Assembly (NCBI GenBank): GCA_028339155.1
Contig: JAOLBK010000001.1
Span: 62,001-126,000 of the forward strand
DNA from: Litorivicinus sp.
GTDB lineage: Bacteria > Pseudomonadota > Gammaproteobacteria > Pseudomonadales > Litorivicinaceae
Direction: 5' to 3'
DNA: 64,000 bases
The notes under the pieces were generated by a model that saw only the letters and a program-made list of their open reading frames with translations, had not been told where the DNA came from and searched no databases. Shown piece after piece: positions 19,248 through 28,407 of the stretch (its first letter is position 1; each line of letters begins with the position of its first letter). Both the position numbers and the translations under genes were made by a program.

Positions 19248-19867
19248 TGCACATTCTATTTGGTGGCACGTTTGACCCCGTTCATGATGGCCATTTGGCC
19301 ATGATTGATGGTTTGATCAATGCATTTCCAGATGCTCTGGTTCATGTCATCCCCAATCGTCATCCTCCGCATCGAATGACTGAGGCTAGCTCGGAACATC
19401 GGTTGGCGATGCTGGAGACTGTACTTGGAAAATACTCGAAAGTGATCCTTGATCAGGTCGAATTGGATCTTCAGGGACCTAGCTATTCTGTTAAGACGTT
19501 AGAATTTTTTCGATCAATCCATGGCGAGAAAGAGCCATTAGTGCTTGGCTTGGGTGCTGATGCCGCCGAAGGTTTTGGGGAATGGCATCAGCCACAACAG
19601 GTCCTTGAGCTGGCGCACGTTTGCGTTCTAGATCGCGCTGGGCAGACCGCGCAATTGCCGAATGTCATGGGTGCTCTCATAGAGACGGGAGACCTGGGTA
19701 TGCTTGCTCAATTCCCCTCAGGCTATTTAGTTCGTTTGAAAACGCCCATTTTTTCAGTCTCATCAACCGAGGTGCGTAAACGTATTCGCGAGGGTAATCC
19801 CGAGCTCCTGGTTCCTGAGAAAATTAAACATTATATTTCTCAACACAGCCTCTACCGGACCCATTGA
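19247..19867 (+). CDS. nadD: nicotinate-mononucleotide adenylyltransferase
   Basis: Makes deamido-NAD from NaMN and ATP in NAD synthesis. The GTG start overlaps the proA stop by one base and gives HILFGGTFDPVHDGHLAMI, the nucleotidyltransferase motif with the HxGH signature. The second motif ISxTxxR appears as FSVSSTEVRKRI near the C-terminus. Length (206) is normal. It is followed directly by rsfS and rlmH, the conserved nadD-rsfS-rlmH cluster. Confidence 0.96.
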   Translation: MHILFGGTFDPVHDGHLAMIDGLINAFPDALVHVIPNRHPPHRMTEASSEHRLAMLETVLGKYSKVILDQVELDLQGPSYSVKTLEFFRSIHGEKEPLVLGLGADAAEGFGEWHQPQQVLELAHVCVLDRAGQTAQLPNVMGALIETGDLGMLAQFPSGYLVRLKTPIFSVSSTEVRKRIREGNPELLVPEKIKHYISQHSLYRTH

Positions 19868-20221
19868 ATGATTGAAAATGAAGACTTGACGCGATTAATT
19901 GTAAATGCCCTGGAAGACCTCAAGGCCCTTGATATCCGTATTCTGGACGTCAGAGGGCAAACCTCAGTGACTGACTGGCTTGTAATCGCTAGCGGAACCT
20001 CCAGCCGTCACGTGAAGTCTCTGGCGGGCCATGTCGCAGATGACTTAAAGAAAAAATACGATATTCCTACGCTTGGCAGCGAGGGACAAGAAGACGCTGA
20101 GTGGGTTTTGGTTGACTTTGATTCTGTTGTTTTGCACGTAATGCAGCCGCCGATTCGCGAATTTTATGATTTGGAGAGGCTGTGGGAGCGTCGAGGCCGC
20201 GGTCCTGATGTCGAGCATTGA
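19868..20221 (+). CDS. rsfS: ribosomal silencing factor RsfS
   Basis: Binds ribosomal protein L14 and blocks subunit joining when nutrients run out. The 117-residue protein shows the DUF143/RsfS signature: ALDIRILDVRGQTSVTDWLVIASGTSSRHVKSLA, then EGQEDAEWVLVDFDSVVLHVM and the C-terminal REFYDLERLW. It starts directly after the nadD stop, and its TGA overlaps the rlmH ATG by one base. Confidence 0.96.
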   Translation: MIENEDLTRLIVNALEDLKALDIRILDVRGQTSVTDWLVIASGTSSRHVKSLAGHVADDLKKKYDIPTLGSEGQEDAEWVLVDFDSVVLHVMQPPIREFYDLERLWERRGRGPDVEH

Positions 20222-20682
20222 TGGCTAATGTTCGATTGGTGGCGGTGGGTCAGAGGATGCCGGATTGGGTAACACTGGCCTGCGATGATTATTTGCCGCG
20301 ATTTCGTCGGCATTTTTGTTTGAGATTGGAAGAGGTCCCCTCATCAAAGCAATCTGGTTCTCAAGCACAAAATGATCATCACAGTCGTTTGATAGAGCGA
20401 GTTAAGCCCCAAGACTTTTTAATTGTTCTAGATGAACGGGGTCAGCAATTTTCAACTGCCGAATTAGCATTAAAATTAACTGACTGGGAACTCTCAGGCC
20501 GTTCTTTGGTCTTTGCTATAGGTGGACCTGATGGTTGGAATGAGAAAACGTATGAGAAATCCGACCAGCTTTGGAGCTTGTCATCATTAGTGTTTCCGCA
20601 CCCGATTGCACGGCTGCTAGTTATAGAGCAACTTTACAGAGCCGATTCTATCAGACAGGGTCACCCTTACCACAGGAGCTAA
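20221..20682 (+). CDS. rlmH: 23S rRNA (pseudouridine1915-N3) methyltransferase
   Basis: SPOUT-class enzyme that methylates pseudouridine 1915 of 23S rRNA in the assembled ribosome. The 153-residue protein ends with the SPOUT trefoil knot: FAIGGPDGW (SAM loop), SLSSLVFPHPIARLLVIEQLYRA and the terminal GHPYHRS. ATG 20221 is preferred over an in-frame TTG three bases earlier. It lies between rsfS and mrdA; the AGGAGC at its end serves as the mrdA ribosome binding site. Confidence 0.97.
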   Translation: MANVRLVAVGQRMPDWVTLACDDYLPRFRRHFCLRLEEVPSSKQSGSQAQNDHHSRLIERVKPQDFLIVLDERGQQFSTAELALKLTDWELSGRSLVFAIGGPDGWNEKTYEKSDQLWSLSSLVFPHPIARLLVIEQLYRADSIRQGHPYHRS

Positions 20683-20683
20683 T

Positions 20684-22570
20684 TTGGAGCTGAGAACGGG
20701 AGTCCCCGAACGGAGACTGATTGGCCAACGAGTTTTGATTGCGGCTTTCTGTGGCGTATGTTTATTAATGCTCTTATTGACTCGACTAATTTGGCTTCAA
20801 TTAATTGAGCACGAGAGATTTGTAACTGCCTCCGAAGCAAATCGGTTGCAAACAATCCCGATCGGCCCTGCAAGAGGACTGATTCTTGATCGAAATGGTT
20901 TGGTTTTGGCTGAAAATACGCCACGGCTGCGGGTGTCGGTTGTCCCAGAAGAGTCCGATGATTTGGAAGCTTTCATTGATGCAGTCAGAGAACGCATTAC
21001 GCTGACTGATGCGGAATTTTCCGGCTTCCAGAAAAATTTGAAAAGTCGACGTCGGCCGAGAGATCCGGTTATTTTAAAAGAAATAATTGGGGATGAAGAG
21101 GCTGCTATATTAGCCGTTGATGCTTATCAATTTCCAGAACTCCGTCTTGAAGCTCGACCCACTCGATCTTATCCTTTTGGGCGTCTAACATCTCATAGTT
21201 TGGGCTATGTTGGACGCCTCTCATCAGGGGAACTGCAAAACATTGGCCAGCGCCGTTATTCTGGTACCGAGATGATCGGGAAGATAGGCGTTGAAAAGGC
21301 TTATGAGAACGCTTTGCTTGGTCAGGTCGGTATTGAGCGTGTAGAGACCAGTGCCAGGGGTCAGATTATGCGCTCGATTGAGCGCCAAGAACCAGTTCCC
21401 GGCGATAATATAAAGCTTCATTTGGATATCGGCCTTCAGGCGAAACTTTATGACATTTTGGGTGATCGCCGCGGAGCGGTGGTGGCCCTAGATCCGAGAA
21501 ATGGGGGCATTATGGCCTTGGTCAGTGCGCCAAGTTTTGATGCTAATATTTTTACTCATGGTCTATCTAATGCCGACTATAGAAGACTGGAAAAAGACTC
21601 CAGTAATCCTTTATTTAATAGAGCGTTACGAGGACAATATCCTCCAGGGTCGACGCTGAAGCCGATGTTGGGAATGGTGGGTCTTCATTACGGGTCGGTG
21701 AATTGGAAAACGGAAATTCGTGACCGGGGTTATTTTCAGATTGAGGGAATTGAGCATAAGTATCGAGACTGGAAAAAATGGGGCCATGGACGAGTGAATC
21801 TCGAGAAAGCAATCATTGAATCTTGTGATACTTATTTTTATGAGGCAGCAGTGCGGCTAGGGATCGATCAGATGGCCGAGGGTATGGGATTGTTTGGTTT
21901 TGGGCGTCGTATGGGCCAAGACATTGTCGGCGAACTCCCAGGAATTTTACCGAGCCGGGAGTGGAAGCGGTCGGCCCGCAAAGAGGCCTGGTATTTGGGA
22001 GAAACGGTGATTGCAGGAATTGGCCAAGGGTCTTGGGTTACAACTCCTCTACAATTAGCGACGGCAACGATGGTAATGGCGCGGCGAGGAAGCTTTATTG
22101 CACCACACTATTCAACGCGGTTGGATGATGATTCAGGCCGGCGTGTGAATTTGGCTAGTACCTTGGATTGGGAGCGGATGATCGATGCAATGGAAAATGT
22201 ATTCCATGGTGAACGCGGAACAGCAAGAGGATCTGCTAAAAACTTGAAGTATAGGATCGCGGGTAAAACGGGCACAGTTCAAGTGGTTGGAATTGCTCAA
22301 GAGGAGGAGTATGAGGAATCTGAGCTCAAGAAACGGTTTCGTGATCATGCTCTCTTTATCGGGTTCGCACCGGCCGATTCGCCTAGTTTGGTAATCGCGC
22401 TAATTTTAGAAAATGGCGGTTCTGGCGGCTCCACAGCAGCTCCTATTGCTCGAAAAATTTTTGATTACTGGCTGCTGGATCGTAATGAAGGCGAGCGCCC
22501 CCCAGATATACCTTATGTGCTTGGGGTTAACGATGAGCTAGCCAGGAGGCCGAATGCTGGCGGCATCTGA
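20684..22570 (+). CDS. mrdA: peptidoglycan transpeptidase PBP2
   Basis: Class B penicillin-binding protein that cross-links peptidoglycan during cell elongation. It has one N-terminal membrane segment (about residues 18-38), a dimerisation/pedestal domain (RGLILDRNGLVLAEN), and the transpeptidase domain with SxxK as YPPGSTLKPM, SxN as SCDTYFYE (a Cys/Asp variant normal for PBP2) and KTGT as AGKTGTVQV. 628 residues is normal. The TTG start at 20684 has AGGAG 5 nt upstream. It overlaps mrdB by 17 bases, so the PBP2-RodA pair is coupled. Confidence 0.96.
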   Translation: MELRTGVPERRLIGQRVLIAAFCGVCLLMLLLTRLIWLQLIEHERFVTASEANRLQTIPIGPARGLILDRNGLVLAENTPRLRVSVVPEESDDLEAFIDAVRERITLTDAEFSGFQKNLKSRRRPRDPVILKEIIGDEEAAILAVDAYQFPELRLEARPTRSYPFGRLTSHSLGYVGRLSSGELQNIGQRRYSGTEMIGKIGVEKAYENALLGQVGIERVETSARGQIMRSIERQEPVPGDNIKLHLDIGLQAKLYDILGDRRGAVVALDPRNGGIMALVSAPSFDANIFTHGLSNADYRRLEKDSSNPLFNRALRGQYPPGSTLKPMLGMVGLHYGSVNWKTEIRDRGYFQIEGIEHKYRDWKKWGHGRVNLEKAIIESCDTYFYEAAVRLGIDQMAEGMGLFGFGRRMGQDIVGELPGILPSREWKRSARKEAWYLGETVIAGIGQGSWVTTPLQLATATMVMARRGSFIAPHYSTRLDDDSGRRVNLASTLDWERMIDAMENVFHGERGTARGSAKNLKYRIAGKTGTVQVVGIAQEEEYEESELKKRFRDHALFIGFAPADSPSLVIALILENGGSGGSTAAPIARKIFDYWLLDRNEGERPPDIPYVLGVNDELARRPNAGGI

Positions 22571-23690
22571 TCTAGGGCAGTTTGACTCTTTTCGTCCGAA
22601 GCGTTTCGCACAACGCTTCGGGTTAGATCCTTTCCTCGCCGTTCTACTTTTAGTTACGGGCGGTTTTGGGCTGGTAATTTTATATTCTGCCTCTGGTCAC
22701 AGTAATCAAATGGTACTAAGGCAGGGGATTCATTTCATTCTTGGCTTAACGGCCATGGGTTTAGTGTCGACATGTCGGCGCGATACGATTATTAAATTGA
22801 CTCCATTTTTATATGTCTTCGCTACTTTGATGCTACTACTGGTTTTGTTGATCGGGGTGGGTGCTAAAGGAGCTCAACGCTGGTTGGATTTACCGGGGAT
22901 CCCACAGTTTCAGCCGTCTGAGCTGATGAAAATCGCATTGCCCGCCATGATTTCTTGGTGGCTGACTCGAAATCCGATTCCACCGACGGTTATTCACCTG
23001 TTGATTGCAGCAGTTTTAATTGCGCTTCCGGTTGGATTAATCGCAAGACAGCCTGATTTGGGAACGAGCATCATCATCGCGGGTTCGGGGTTTTTTGTAA
23101 TATTTTTAGCTGGAATCTCATGGCGATTACTTGGCCTACTTCTGGCCACAGGCCTTGCTTCTTTGCCGGTCCTCTGGAGTGTGATGCACGACTACCAACG
23201 CACTCGGGTGATGACTCTATTCGATCCACAAAGTGATCCACTAGGAGCTGGTTGGAATACTATTCAAGCCATGACAGCCCTCGGGTCAGGAGGTTTATTC
23301 GGTAAGGGGTATTCGTTAGGAACTCAAGCTCAACTGAAGTTTTTGCCAGAGTCGCACACCGACTTTATCGTTGCTGTCCTTGGTGAGGAAATGGGTTTTT
23401 TTGGCATTTGTATGCTGCTCTTACTTTTTAGTCTTATTCTTGGGCGATGCATCGTTTTAACGCTGAGAGCAGAGAGCCATTTTGGACGACTTTTGTCCGG
23501 ATCGATTACGTTGACATTTTTCGCCTACGTCTTTGTAAATTTGGGGATGGTAAGCGGAGTGTTGCCAGTGGTTGGTGTGCCTTTGCCTTTGATCAGTTAT
23601 GGTGGGACTTCAGTAGTTTCTTTATTAGTTGGATTTGGTTTAATTATGGCTATGCAGCGAACCAACAGAGTGCTTTCGGGGGAGCCCTAA
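22554..23690 (+). CDS. mrdB: peptidoglycan glycosyltransferase RodA
   Basis: SEDS-family membrane polymerase that makes glycan strands for cell elongation with PBP2. The 378-residue protein is very hydrophobic with about ten membrane segments. Signatures are WLDLPGIPQFQPSELMKI (with the conserved region near the catalytic Asp), RQPDLGTS, FLPESHTDFIVAVLGEEMGF and the C-terminal GVPLPLISYGGTS. Its stop overlaps the mltB start (TAATG). Confidence 0.97.
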   Translation: MLAASDLGQFDSFRPKRFAQRFGLDPFLAVLLLVTGGFGLVILYSASGHSNQMVLRQGIHFILGLTAMGLVSTCRRDTIIKLTPFLYVFATLMLLLVLLIGVGAKGAQRWLDLPGIPQFQPSELMKIALPAMISWWLTRNPIPPTVIHLLIAAVLIALPVGLIARQPDLGTSIIIAGSGFFVIFLAGISWRLLGLLLATGLASLPVLWSVMHDYQRTRVMTLFDPQSDPLGAGWNTIQAMTALGSGGLFGKGYSLGTQAQLKFLPESHTDFIVAVLGEEMGFFGICMLLLLFSLILGRCIVLTLRAESHFGRLLSGSITLTFFAYVFVNLGMVSGVLPVVGVPLPLISYGGTSVVSLLVGFGLIMAMQRTNRVLSGEP

Positions 23691-24667
23691 TGAACAGCAA
23701 ATGGAAAATTGTGGCATGGCTGATCGTGCTGTGGTCGTCAGTGCCTTCAGTATGTGCAGATTATTCGCAGCGCGCCGAAATACAAGCTATGGCTGATCGT
23801 CTGGCGAGTAAGGGATTGGATCGGGCCGAAGTGCTTAAGGTAATGGCTCAAACCACTAGATTGGACTCTGTGATAAACGCTATGAATCGTCCCGCAGAGA
23901 AAAAAAAGTGGAAAAATTATCGTCCAATTTTCCTTAAGAAGGCGCGAGTCAGAGCGGCCGCTGATTTTTACGAAGCTCACAGAAGCACGTTTATTCGGGC
24001 CGAAAGAGAGCTCGGTGTGCCGGTTGAAGTCATCCTTGCGATTATAGGTGTAGAGACTTACTACGGGAAAAATAAGGGCAGTTTTAGGGCGATCGACGCC
24101 TTGGCAACCTTGGGTCTTGATTATCCAAAACGTGCAAAATTCTTTCTAGGTGAACTCGAATCGCTATTCGTTCTCGGCCGTGAAGAAGGCTTGGACCCCA
24201 TTGCCCTCAAAGGCTCCTATGCGGGCGCAATGGGCTTTGGTCAGTTCATTCCATCTAGTTATTTGGCTTACGGGATCGATTTTGATAGCGATGGCAGACG
24301 AGATTTGATCAATAATCCGGTGGATGCTATTGGCTCGGTAGCGAATTATCTAGCCCGTCACGGATGGAATATGAACTATGGCATTGTAGCTCCGGTTACG
24401 GGAGCAGAATCTTTTGTTCGATCCATGGAGACCGGCGTTAAAGTTACAAATAACATCCAGACTTTGCGGGTGGCTGGGATAAAAGGGATTCCTGACATTT
24501 GGTCTGATTTGAAGCTTGATATTTTGGGTTTGCATGGTTCGTCAGGCCCTGAGTACTGGGCTGTTACAAAGAATTTCTACGTTATTACGCGTTACAATCG
24601 AAGCTCATTGTATGCAATGGCTGTTACTCAATTGGCCAGCCAAATCGCTAAGGACTTGAGGCTTTGA
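23690..24667 (+). CDS. mltB: lytic murein transglycosylase B
   Basis: Cleaves peptidoglycan glycan strands, leaving 1,6-anhydro ends. The start at 23690 overlaps the mrdB stop and gives an N-terminal signal peptide (IVAWLIVLWSSVPSVCA). Here the signal has a Cys two residues before Asp but no clear lipobox, so it may be soluble periplasmic rather than lipid-anchored. The SLT family 3 domain shows VIGVETYYGKNKGSF-like sequence (catalytic Glu in IIGVETYYG), LKGSYAGAMGFGQFIPSSY and DAIGSVANYLARHGW. A longer upstream frame from 23447 lies inside mrdB and is not used. Confidence 0.94.
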   Translation: MNSKWKIVAWLIVLWSSVPSVCADYSQRAEIQAMADRLASKGLDRAEVLKVMAQTTRLDSVINAMNRPAEKKKWKNYRPIFLKKARVRAAADFYEAHRSTFIRAERELGVPVEVILAIIGVETYYGKNKGSFRAIDALATLGLDYPKRAKFFLGELESLFVLGREEGLDPIALKGSYAGAMGFGQFIPSSYLAYGIDFDSDGRRDLINNPVDAIGSVANYLARHGWNMNYGIVAPVTGAESFVRSMETGVKVTNNIQTLRVAGIKGIPDIWSDLKLDILGLHGSSGPEYWAVTKNFYVITRYNRSSLYAMAVTQLASQIAKDLRL

Positions 24668-25497
24668 TAGTGAGAATGATTATTTTGTCTTGTCTCATTT
24701 TGGGTGGTTGCATTCCTATCGACCAATTAGTTGCTAATATTTCGACGGTCCCTAGCGAGACCTTAAAAGAGGTTGGGTCTCCTGATGGGCCACCCTTAAT
24801 CGCCTCGGTTGATTATTCGGGGAAAGCAGAGCCTGAGCCTAGGAGGGAGCCACTTGCGGCGTATGGTAATCCTGAAACCTATGAAGTGGATGGGCTTATA
24901 TATCGCACTCAGGCAGTGAGTCCTGGGTTTAGCGAATTTGGTGTAGCTAGCTGGTATGGGCGAAAATTTCATGGGCGATTGACCTCATCTGGCGAGCCTT
25001 ACGATATGTTTGCCTTTACGGCCGCCCATAAGACGATGCAAATACCTGCCTGGGTGCGTGTTACTAATCTTGAAAATAATCGATCGCTAGTGGTGCGCGT
25101 GAATGACCGCGGCCCGTTTGTAGATAACCGGGTGCTTGACCTGTCTTGGGCGGCTGCAAAGCGCCTTGGATTTGATGATAAGGGCACGGCTAAGATCAGT
25201 TATGAAGTGCTAGTTGTTCCAAGTGAGGAACCGGGATTGGTAGCAAATCCATTAACTGCCTTAGCTCAGAATGTTCTGCAAGTCACGGCTGTTTCGACTG
25301 AAACGCAAGCACAGAAAATTGCCAATGCATTGCGGAAAGATATAAACGCAAGCGAGGCGACTATTCGTATTGAGTCGACTGGCTCCGGTCTTTTTCGCGT
25401 ACAGGTACTTCCTAAAACAGACGCGGCAGTGGTATCGATGATCTATGAGCGTCTAATTTCGATGGGTTGGTCGCCACAACGGCTTATCTTGCGTTGA
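24664..25497 (+). CDS. rlpA: septal ring lytic transglycosylase RlpA
   Basis: Lipoprotein that cleaves denuded glycan strands and helps daughter-cell separation. A lipobox ending in LGGC follows a short hydrophobic stretch; the DPBB domain contains GVASWYGRKFHGRLTSSGEPYDM, AAHKTMQIPAWVRVTN and VRVNDRGPFVDNRVLDLS (catalytic Glu/Asp region). The last 70 residues form a SPOR-like domain that binds denuded peptidoglycan. The first start is a TTG at 24664, overlapping mltB; ATG 24676 is equally plausible and gives a more usual signal peptide. Confidence 0.92.
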   Translation: MIVRMIILSCLILGGCIPIDQLVANISTVPSETLKEVGSPDGPPLIASVDYSGKAEPEPRREPLAAYGNPETYEVDGLIYRTQAVSPGFSEFGVASWYGRKFHGRLTSSGEPYDMFAFTAAHKTMQIPAWVRVTNLENNRSLVVRVNDRGPFVDNRVLDLSWAAAKRLGFDDKGTAKISYEVLVVPSEEPGLVANPLTALAQNVLQVTAVSTETQAQKIANALRKDINASEATIRIESTGSGLFRVQVLPKTDAAVVSMIYERLISMGWSPQRLILR

Positions 25498-25528
25498 ACT
25501 AAGCTAAACAAGAGACGAGGAGAGTAGA

Positions 25529-26692
25529 GTGCAGGTTATTTGGGTTGCCCTGATTCTATGTATTAGCACCATGGTCACAGCCAACGTTCCATTAACTGAA
25601 GCCGTTGGTAGTGGCCCACCGATCCCCGGAGCCCCAAAATTAAATGCTTCTGGATATATTTTGATTGATGCGAGGAATGGTGAAGTCCTGGTCGATCGAA
25701 ATGCTGAAGAGCCCTTGCCACCTGCCTCTTTGACGAAAATGATGACGGCTTATATTGCCGAACGAGAAATTGCCGCGGGGCGCGCAGATATAGAGGACAT
25801 GGTTCCGATAAGTGTTAGGGCCTGGAAAACTGGTGGGTCTCGAATGTTTGTACGTGAAGGGACTGAGGTGCGGTTAGGCGATTTGATGCGCGGTATCATC
25901 GTTCAGTCGGGTAATGATGCCAGTGTCGCTGTAGCCGAGCACCTTGCTGGTTCAGAGGACGTATTTGCAGACGTTATGAATCAGACTGCTCAGTCACTTG
26001 GAATGACTAAGTCGGTATTTAAAAACGCCACGGGGCTGCCAGCGGAGGGACATGTTTCAACTGCCAAAGATTTAGCAATTTTGGCTTCGCGCATCATCAA
26101 AGATTTTCCAGAAAAATATGCTATCTATAAAGAAAAAACGTTTATTTACAATGGAATTAAACAGTCAAATCGTAATTCATTATTGTTTCGCGATCCGTCC
26201 GTTGATGGATTAAAGACGGGACACACCGAGGAAGCTGGGTATTGTTTGGTTGCCAGTGCGACGCGGGATGGGTTTAGACTGATTTCTGTCGTCATGGGGA
26301 CTGCAGGTGAAAAAGCGCGTGAACAAGAAACTTCAAAATTATTACAATATGGCTTTCGGTATTTTAGTGGAAAAATGCTATACGACGCCAATGAAGTTTT
26401 GCCCAGCAGTGAACGCAAGGTCTGGTTTGGACAGCTTGACTCAATTCAACTGGTGACTGAAAATCCATTGTATGTAACGTTGCCACTTGGGCGTGAATCA
26501 TCGATCAAGGCGGTTTTGGATGCTCCTGATATTCTCGAAGCGCCGCTGGCATTAGGTCAAATGGTGGGAAATATCAAAATTATGCTTGGTGAACGTGTCC
26601 TTGCAAAATCAGATGTTTTGGTAGAAACGGCGGTTCTGGAAGCTGGATTTTTCAAAAAATCTGTTGATTTCGTTTTGAGATTCTTTGAATGA
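25529..26692 (+). CDS. dacA: D-alanyl-D-alanine carboxypeptidase (PBP5/6)
   Basis: Class C low-molecular-weight PBP that trims pentapeptides in the periplasm. It has a signal peptide (about residues 1-18), SxxK in PASLTKMMTAYI, SGN in IVQSGNDASVAVAEHL, KTG in VDGLKTGHTEEAGYC, a PBP5-type beta-rich C-terminal domain, and a terminal amphipathic helix (FFKKSVDFVLRFFE) for membrane attachment. The start is GTG 25529 after GAGGAGAGTA. Its last four bases overlap the aminotransferase gene. Confidence 0.96.
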   Translation: MQVIWVALILCISTMVTANVPLTEAVGSGPPIPGAPKLNASGYILIDARNGEVLVDRNAEEPLPPASLTKMMTAYIAEREIAAGRADIEDMVPISVRAWKTGGSRMFVREGTEVRLGDLMRGIIVQSGNDASVAVAEHLAGSEDVFADVMNQTAQSLGMTKSVFKNATGLPAEGHVSTAKDLAILASRIIKDFPEKYAIYKEKTFIYNGIKQSNRNSLLFRDPSVDGLKTGHTEEAGYCLVASATRDGFRLISVVMGTAGEKAREQETSKLLQYGFRYFSGKMLYDANEVLPSSERKVWFGQLDSIQLVTENPLYVTLPLGRESSIKAVLDAPDILEAPLALGQMVGNIKIMLGERVLAKSDVLVETAVLEAGFFKKSVDFVLRFFE

Positions 26693-27531
26693 TTTGGTGT
26701 GTCCTCAATGGTGAGCTAATGCCATTGAGTGAGGCCCGAATCTCACCTATGGATCGGGGGTTTTTATTTGGTGACGGAGTATATGAGGTGTTGGCTTGCA
26801 TTAATGGCCGGATGCGTGCCCCTGCCCTCCATCGAAAGCGTTTACTAGAAAGCCTGTCTGCTATTAGGTTATCAGTCGATGTTGATCAAATATTTGCCGA
26901 CATGATGCGCGTGTTGAAGCGCTCATCGCTTACGAATGCGAAGATATATTTGCAGATTACTCGAGGCGCAAGTGATGTGAGGAGCCATACCTTTCCAAAA
27001 GAGGTGAAGCCCACGTGTTTTATCACAGCGATGCCGTTCGAATTCACAAAACTAGAACCAGCAAAGGCTATCGTGCGCGAAGATATTCGCTGGCGGAAAA
27101 ATAAGATTAAATCTATTTCTTTGCTCGCCAATGTTTTGTTGCTGCAGGAGGCTAAAGAAGCGGAAGCGGAAGAGGTAATCCTTTTCAGGGAGGGGCAGGT
27201 GACAGAGGCATCAACTTCAAACGTTTTTCTGTTGACTGGGGGTGCCTTGACGACGCCTTCACTGTGTGACGATGTTCTTCCTGGGATCACGCGGTATTTA
27301 GTGCTTGAAATAGCCCGCAATCAAGGGTTGCCGATAGTAGAGCGATCCGTAAAGGTTGAGGAATTGGCGATTGCAGATACTCTATTTGTTTCTAGCTCAA
27401 CGAGGGGTCTGTTACCCATTGTGGAATTGAATCCAGGCGGGCCAGTTGGGGCCGGTGTGCCCACTGTGGAATTTTATGCTCTTCAGGATGCATATAATCT
27501 GAGTCTGTATCAAAATCATTTAGATGACTGA
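26689..27531 (+). CDS. class IV aminotransferase, probable D-alanine aminotransferase
   Basis: Fold-type IV PLP enzyme (280 residues). Signatures: DRGFLFGDGVYEVL at the N-terminus, the Schiff-base lysine in RWRKNKIKSISLLANVLL, EVILFREGQVTEASTSNVFLL, and LPGITRYLVLEIA. This position, between dacA and ybeD, is typical of the gammaproteobacterial D-amino-acid aminotransferase (Dat), which would supply D-Glu/D-Ala for peptidoglycan. Branched-chain aminotransferase or 4-amino-4-deoxychorismate lyase are related alternatives but fit the context less well. Confidence 0.85.
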   Translation: MIWCVLNGELMPLSEARISPMDRGFLFGDGVYEVLACINGRMRAPALHRKRLLESLSAIRLSVDVDQIFADMMRVLKRSSLTNAKIYLQITRGASDVRSHTFPKEVKPTCFITAMPFEFTKLEPAKAIVREDIRWRKNKIKSISLLANVLLLQEAKEAEAEEVILFREGQVTEASTSNVFLLTGGALTTPSLCDDVLPGITRYLVLEIARNQGLPIVERSVKVEELAIADTLFVSSSTRGLLPIVELNPGGPVGAGVPTVEFYALQDAYNLSLYQNHLDD

Positions 27532-27796
27532 TACTGAACGACCTAAAATCCAATTTCCGTGCCCCGACTACTATGTTTCTGTTGTGGCTGATACGACAAA
27601 TGGCTTTGTTTCTCAACTTGAAACCATCGTCCTAAAGCACTGTATCAATTATGATTCGGATAGCCTTAAGGTAACAGCAAGTAAAAATGGAAAGTATCAA
27701 AGCTTTCGTTTCTCTATTACAGCTAATAGTGAGGCCCAACTGACTGCTTTACATCAAGACCTTATGGCGACCGGACATGTGCATATGGTCCTCTGA
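27524..27796 (+). CDS. ybeD: DUF493 family protein YbeD
   Basis: A 90-residue protein with an ACT-like ferredoxin fold, conserved between dacA and lipB in gammaproteobacteria. Visible: IQFPCPDYYVSVVADTTNGFV near the N-terminus and SKNGKYQSFRFSITANSEAQL in the middle. Its function is not established; the fixed linkage to lipB suggests a role around lipoylation or its regulation. It overlaps the aminotransferase by 8 bases and lipB by one base. Confidence 0.92.
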   Translation: MTDTERPKIQFPCPDYYVSVVADTTNGFVSQLETIVLKHCINYDSDSLKVTASKNGKYQSFRFSITANSEAQLTALHQDLMATGHVHMVL

Positions 27797-28407
27797 TGCG
27801 CAAAGTCCATATCGTTCGTCTTGGGCTAAGGTCATATGAGGAAGTGCATGAGGAGATGAAAAGCCGCATTGTCACTTTAAAAGGTGGTGAACTAGCCGAA
27901 CTATGGTTGGTTCAACATGCAGCAGTCTTTACGCAAGGCCAGGCTGGTAAGGCAGAGCATTTGTTGGCCCCCGGTGAGATTCCTGTAGTACAGTCTGATC
28001 GTGGCGGTCAGGTTACATTTCATGGGCCTGGCCAGGTTATTATTTATACACTGATTCCGTTGATAGCATTCTCATTGAATGTAAGGCAACTCGTCAATCT
28101 TCTTGAAGAAGCAATCATCACTCTCTTGCGAGAATATGGAGTTGTTGCTGAGACTAAGCTCGATGCTCCCGGGGTATATGTCCGAGGCCGTAAAATAGCG
28201 AGTCTGGGGCTAAGAATTCGAAATGGCATTTCCTACCACGGTCTCGCGCTCAATGTATCTATGGATCTCGAGCCCTTTTTGAGGATAAATCCATGCGGCC
28301 ATCATGGCTTGAAGGTGACTCAGCTGTCTGAGTGGAAGGCAGATATCAGCTGTGATTTTGCGGCTTCGGAGTTGGCGTGCCGGTTAAAAATATTACTTTT
28401 ATCTTAG
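27796..28407 (+). CDS. lipB: octanoyl-[ACP]:protein N-octanoyltransferase
   Basis: Transfers octanoate from ACP to lipoyl domains, the first step of lipoate synthesis. At 203 residues it has AVFTQGQAGKAEHLL, the RGGQVTFHGPGQVIIYTLI motif, VYVRGRKIASLGLRIRNGISYHGLALNV with the catalytic Lys, and the catalytic Cys in INPCGHHGLKVTQL. lipA, which usually follows, is not here: lipB converges on holA with a 4-base overlap, so LipA must be encoded elsewhere. Confidence 0.97.
   Translation: MRKVHIVRLGLRSYEEVHEEMKSRIVTLKGGELAELWLVQHAAVFTQGQAGKAEHLLAPGEIPVVQSDRGGQVTFHGPGQVIIYTLIPLIAFSLNVRQLVNLLEEAIITLLREYGVVAETKLDAPGVYVRGRKIASLGLRIRNGISYHGLALNVSMDLEPFLRINPCGHHGLKVTQLSEWKADISCDFAASELACRLKILLLS

Noticed and set aside
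23447-23689. N-terminal extension of mltB inside mrdB
   Set aside because: The extension is a shifted reading of mrdB; the ATG at 23690 gives a proper signal peptide.
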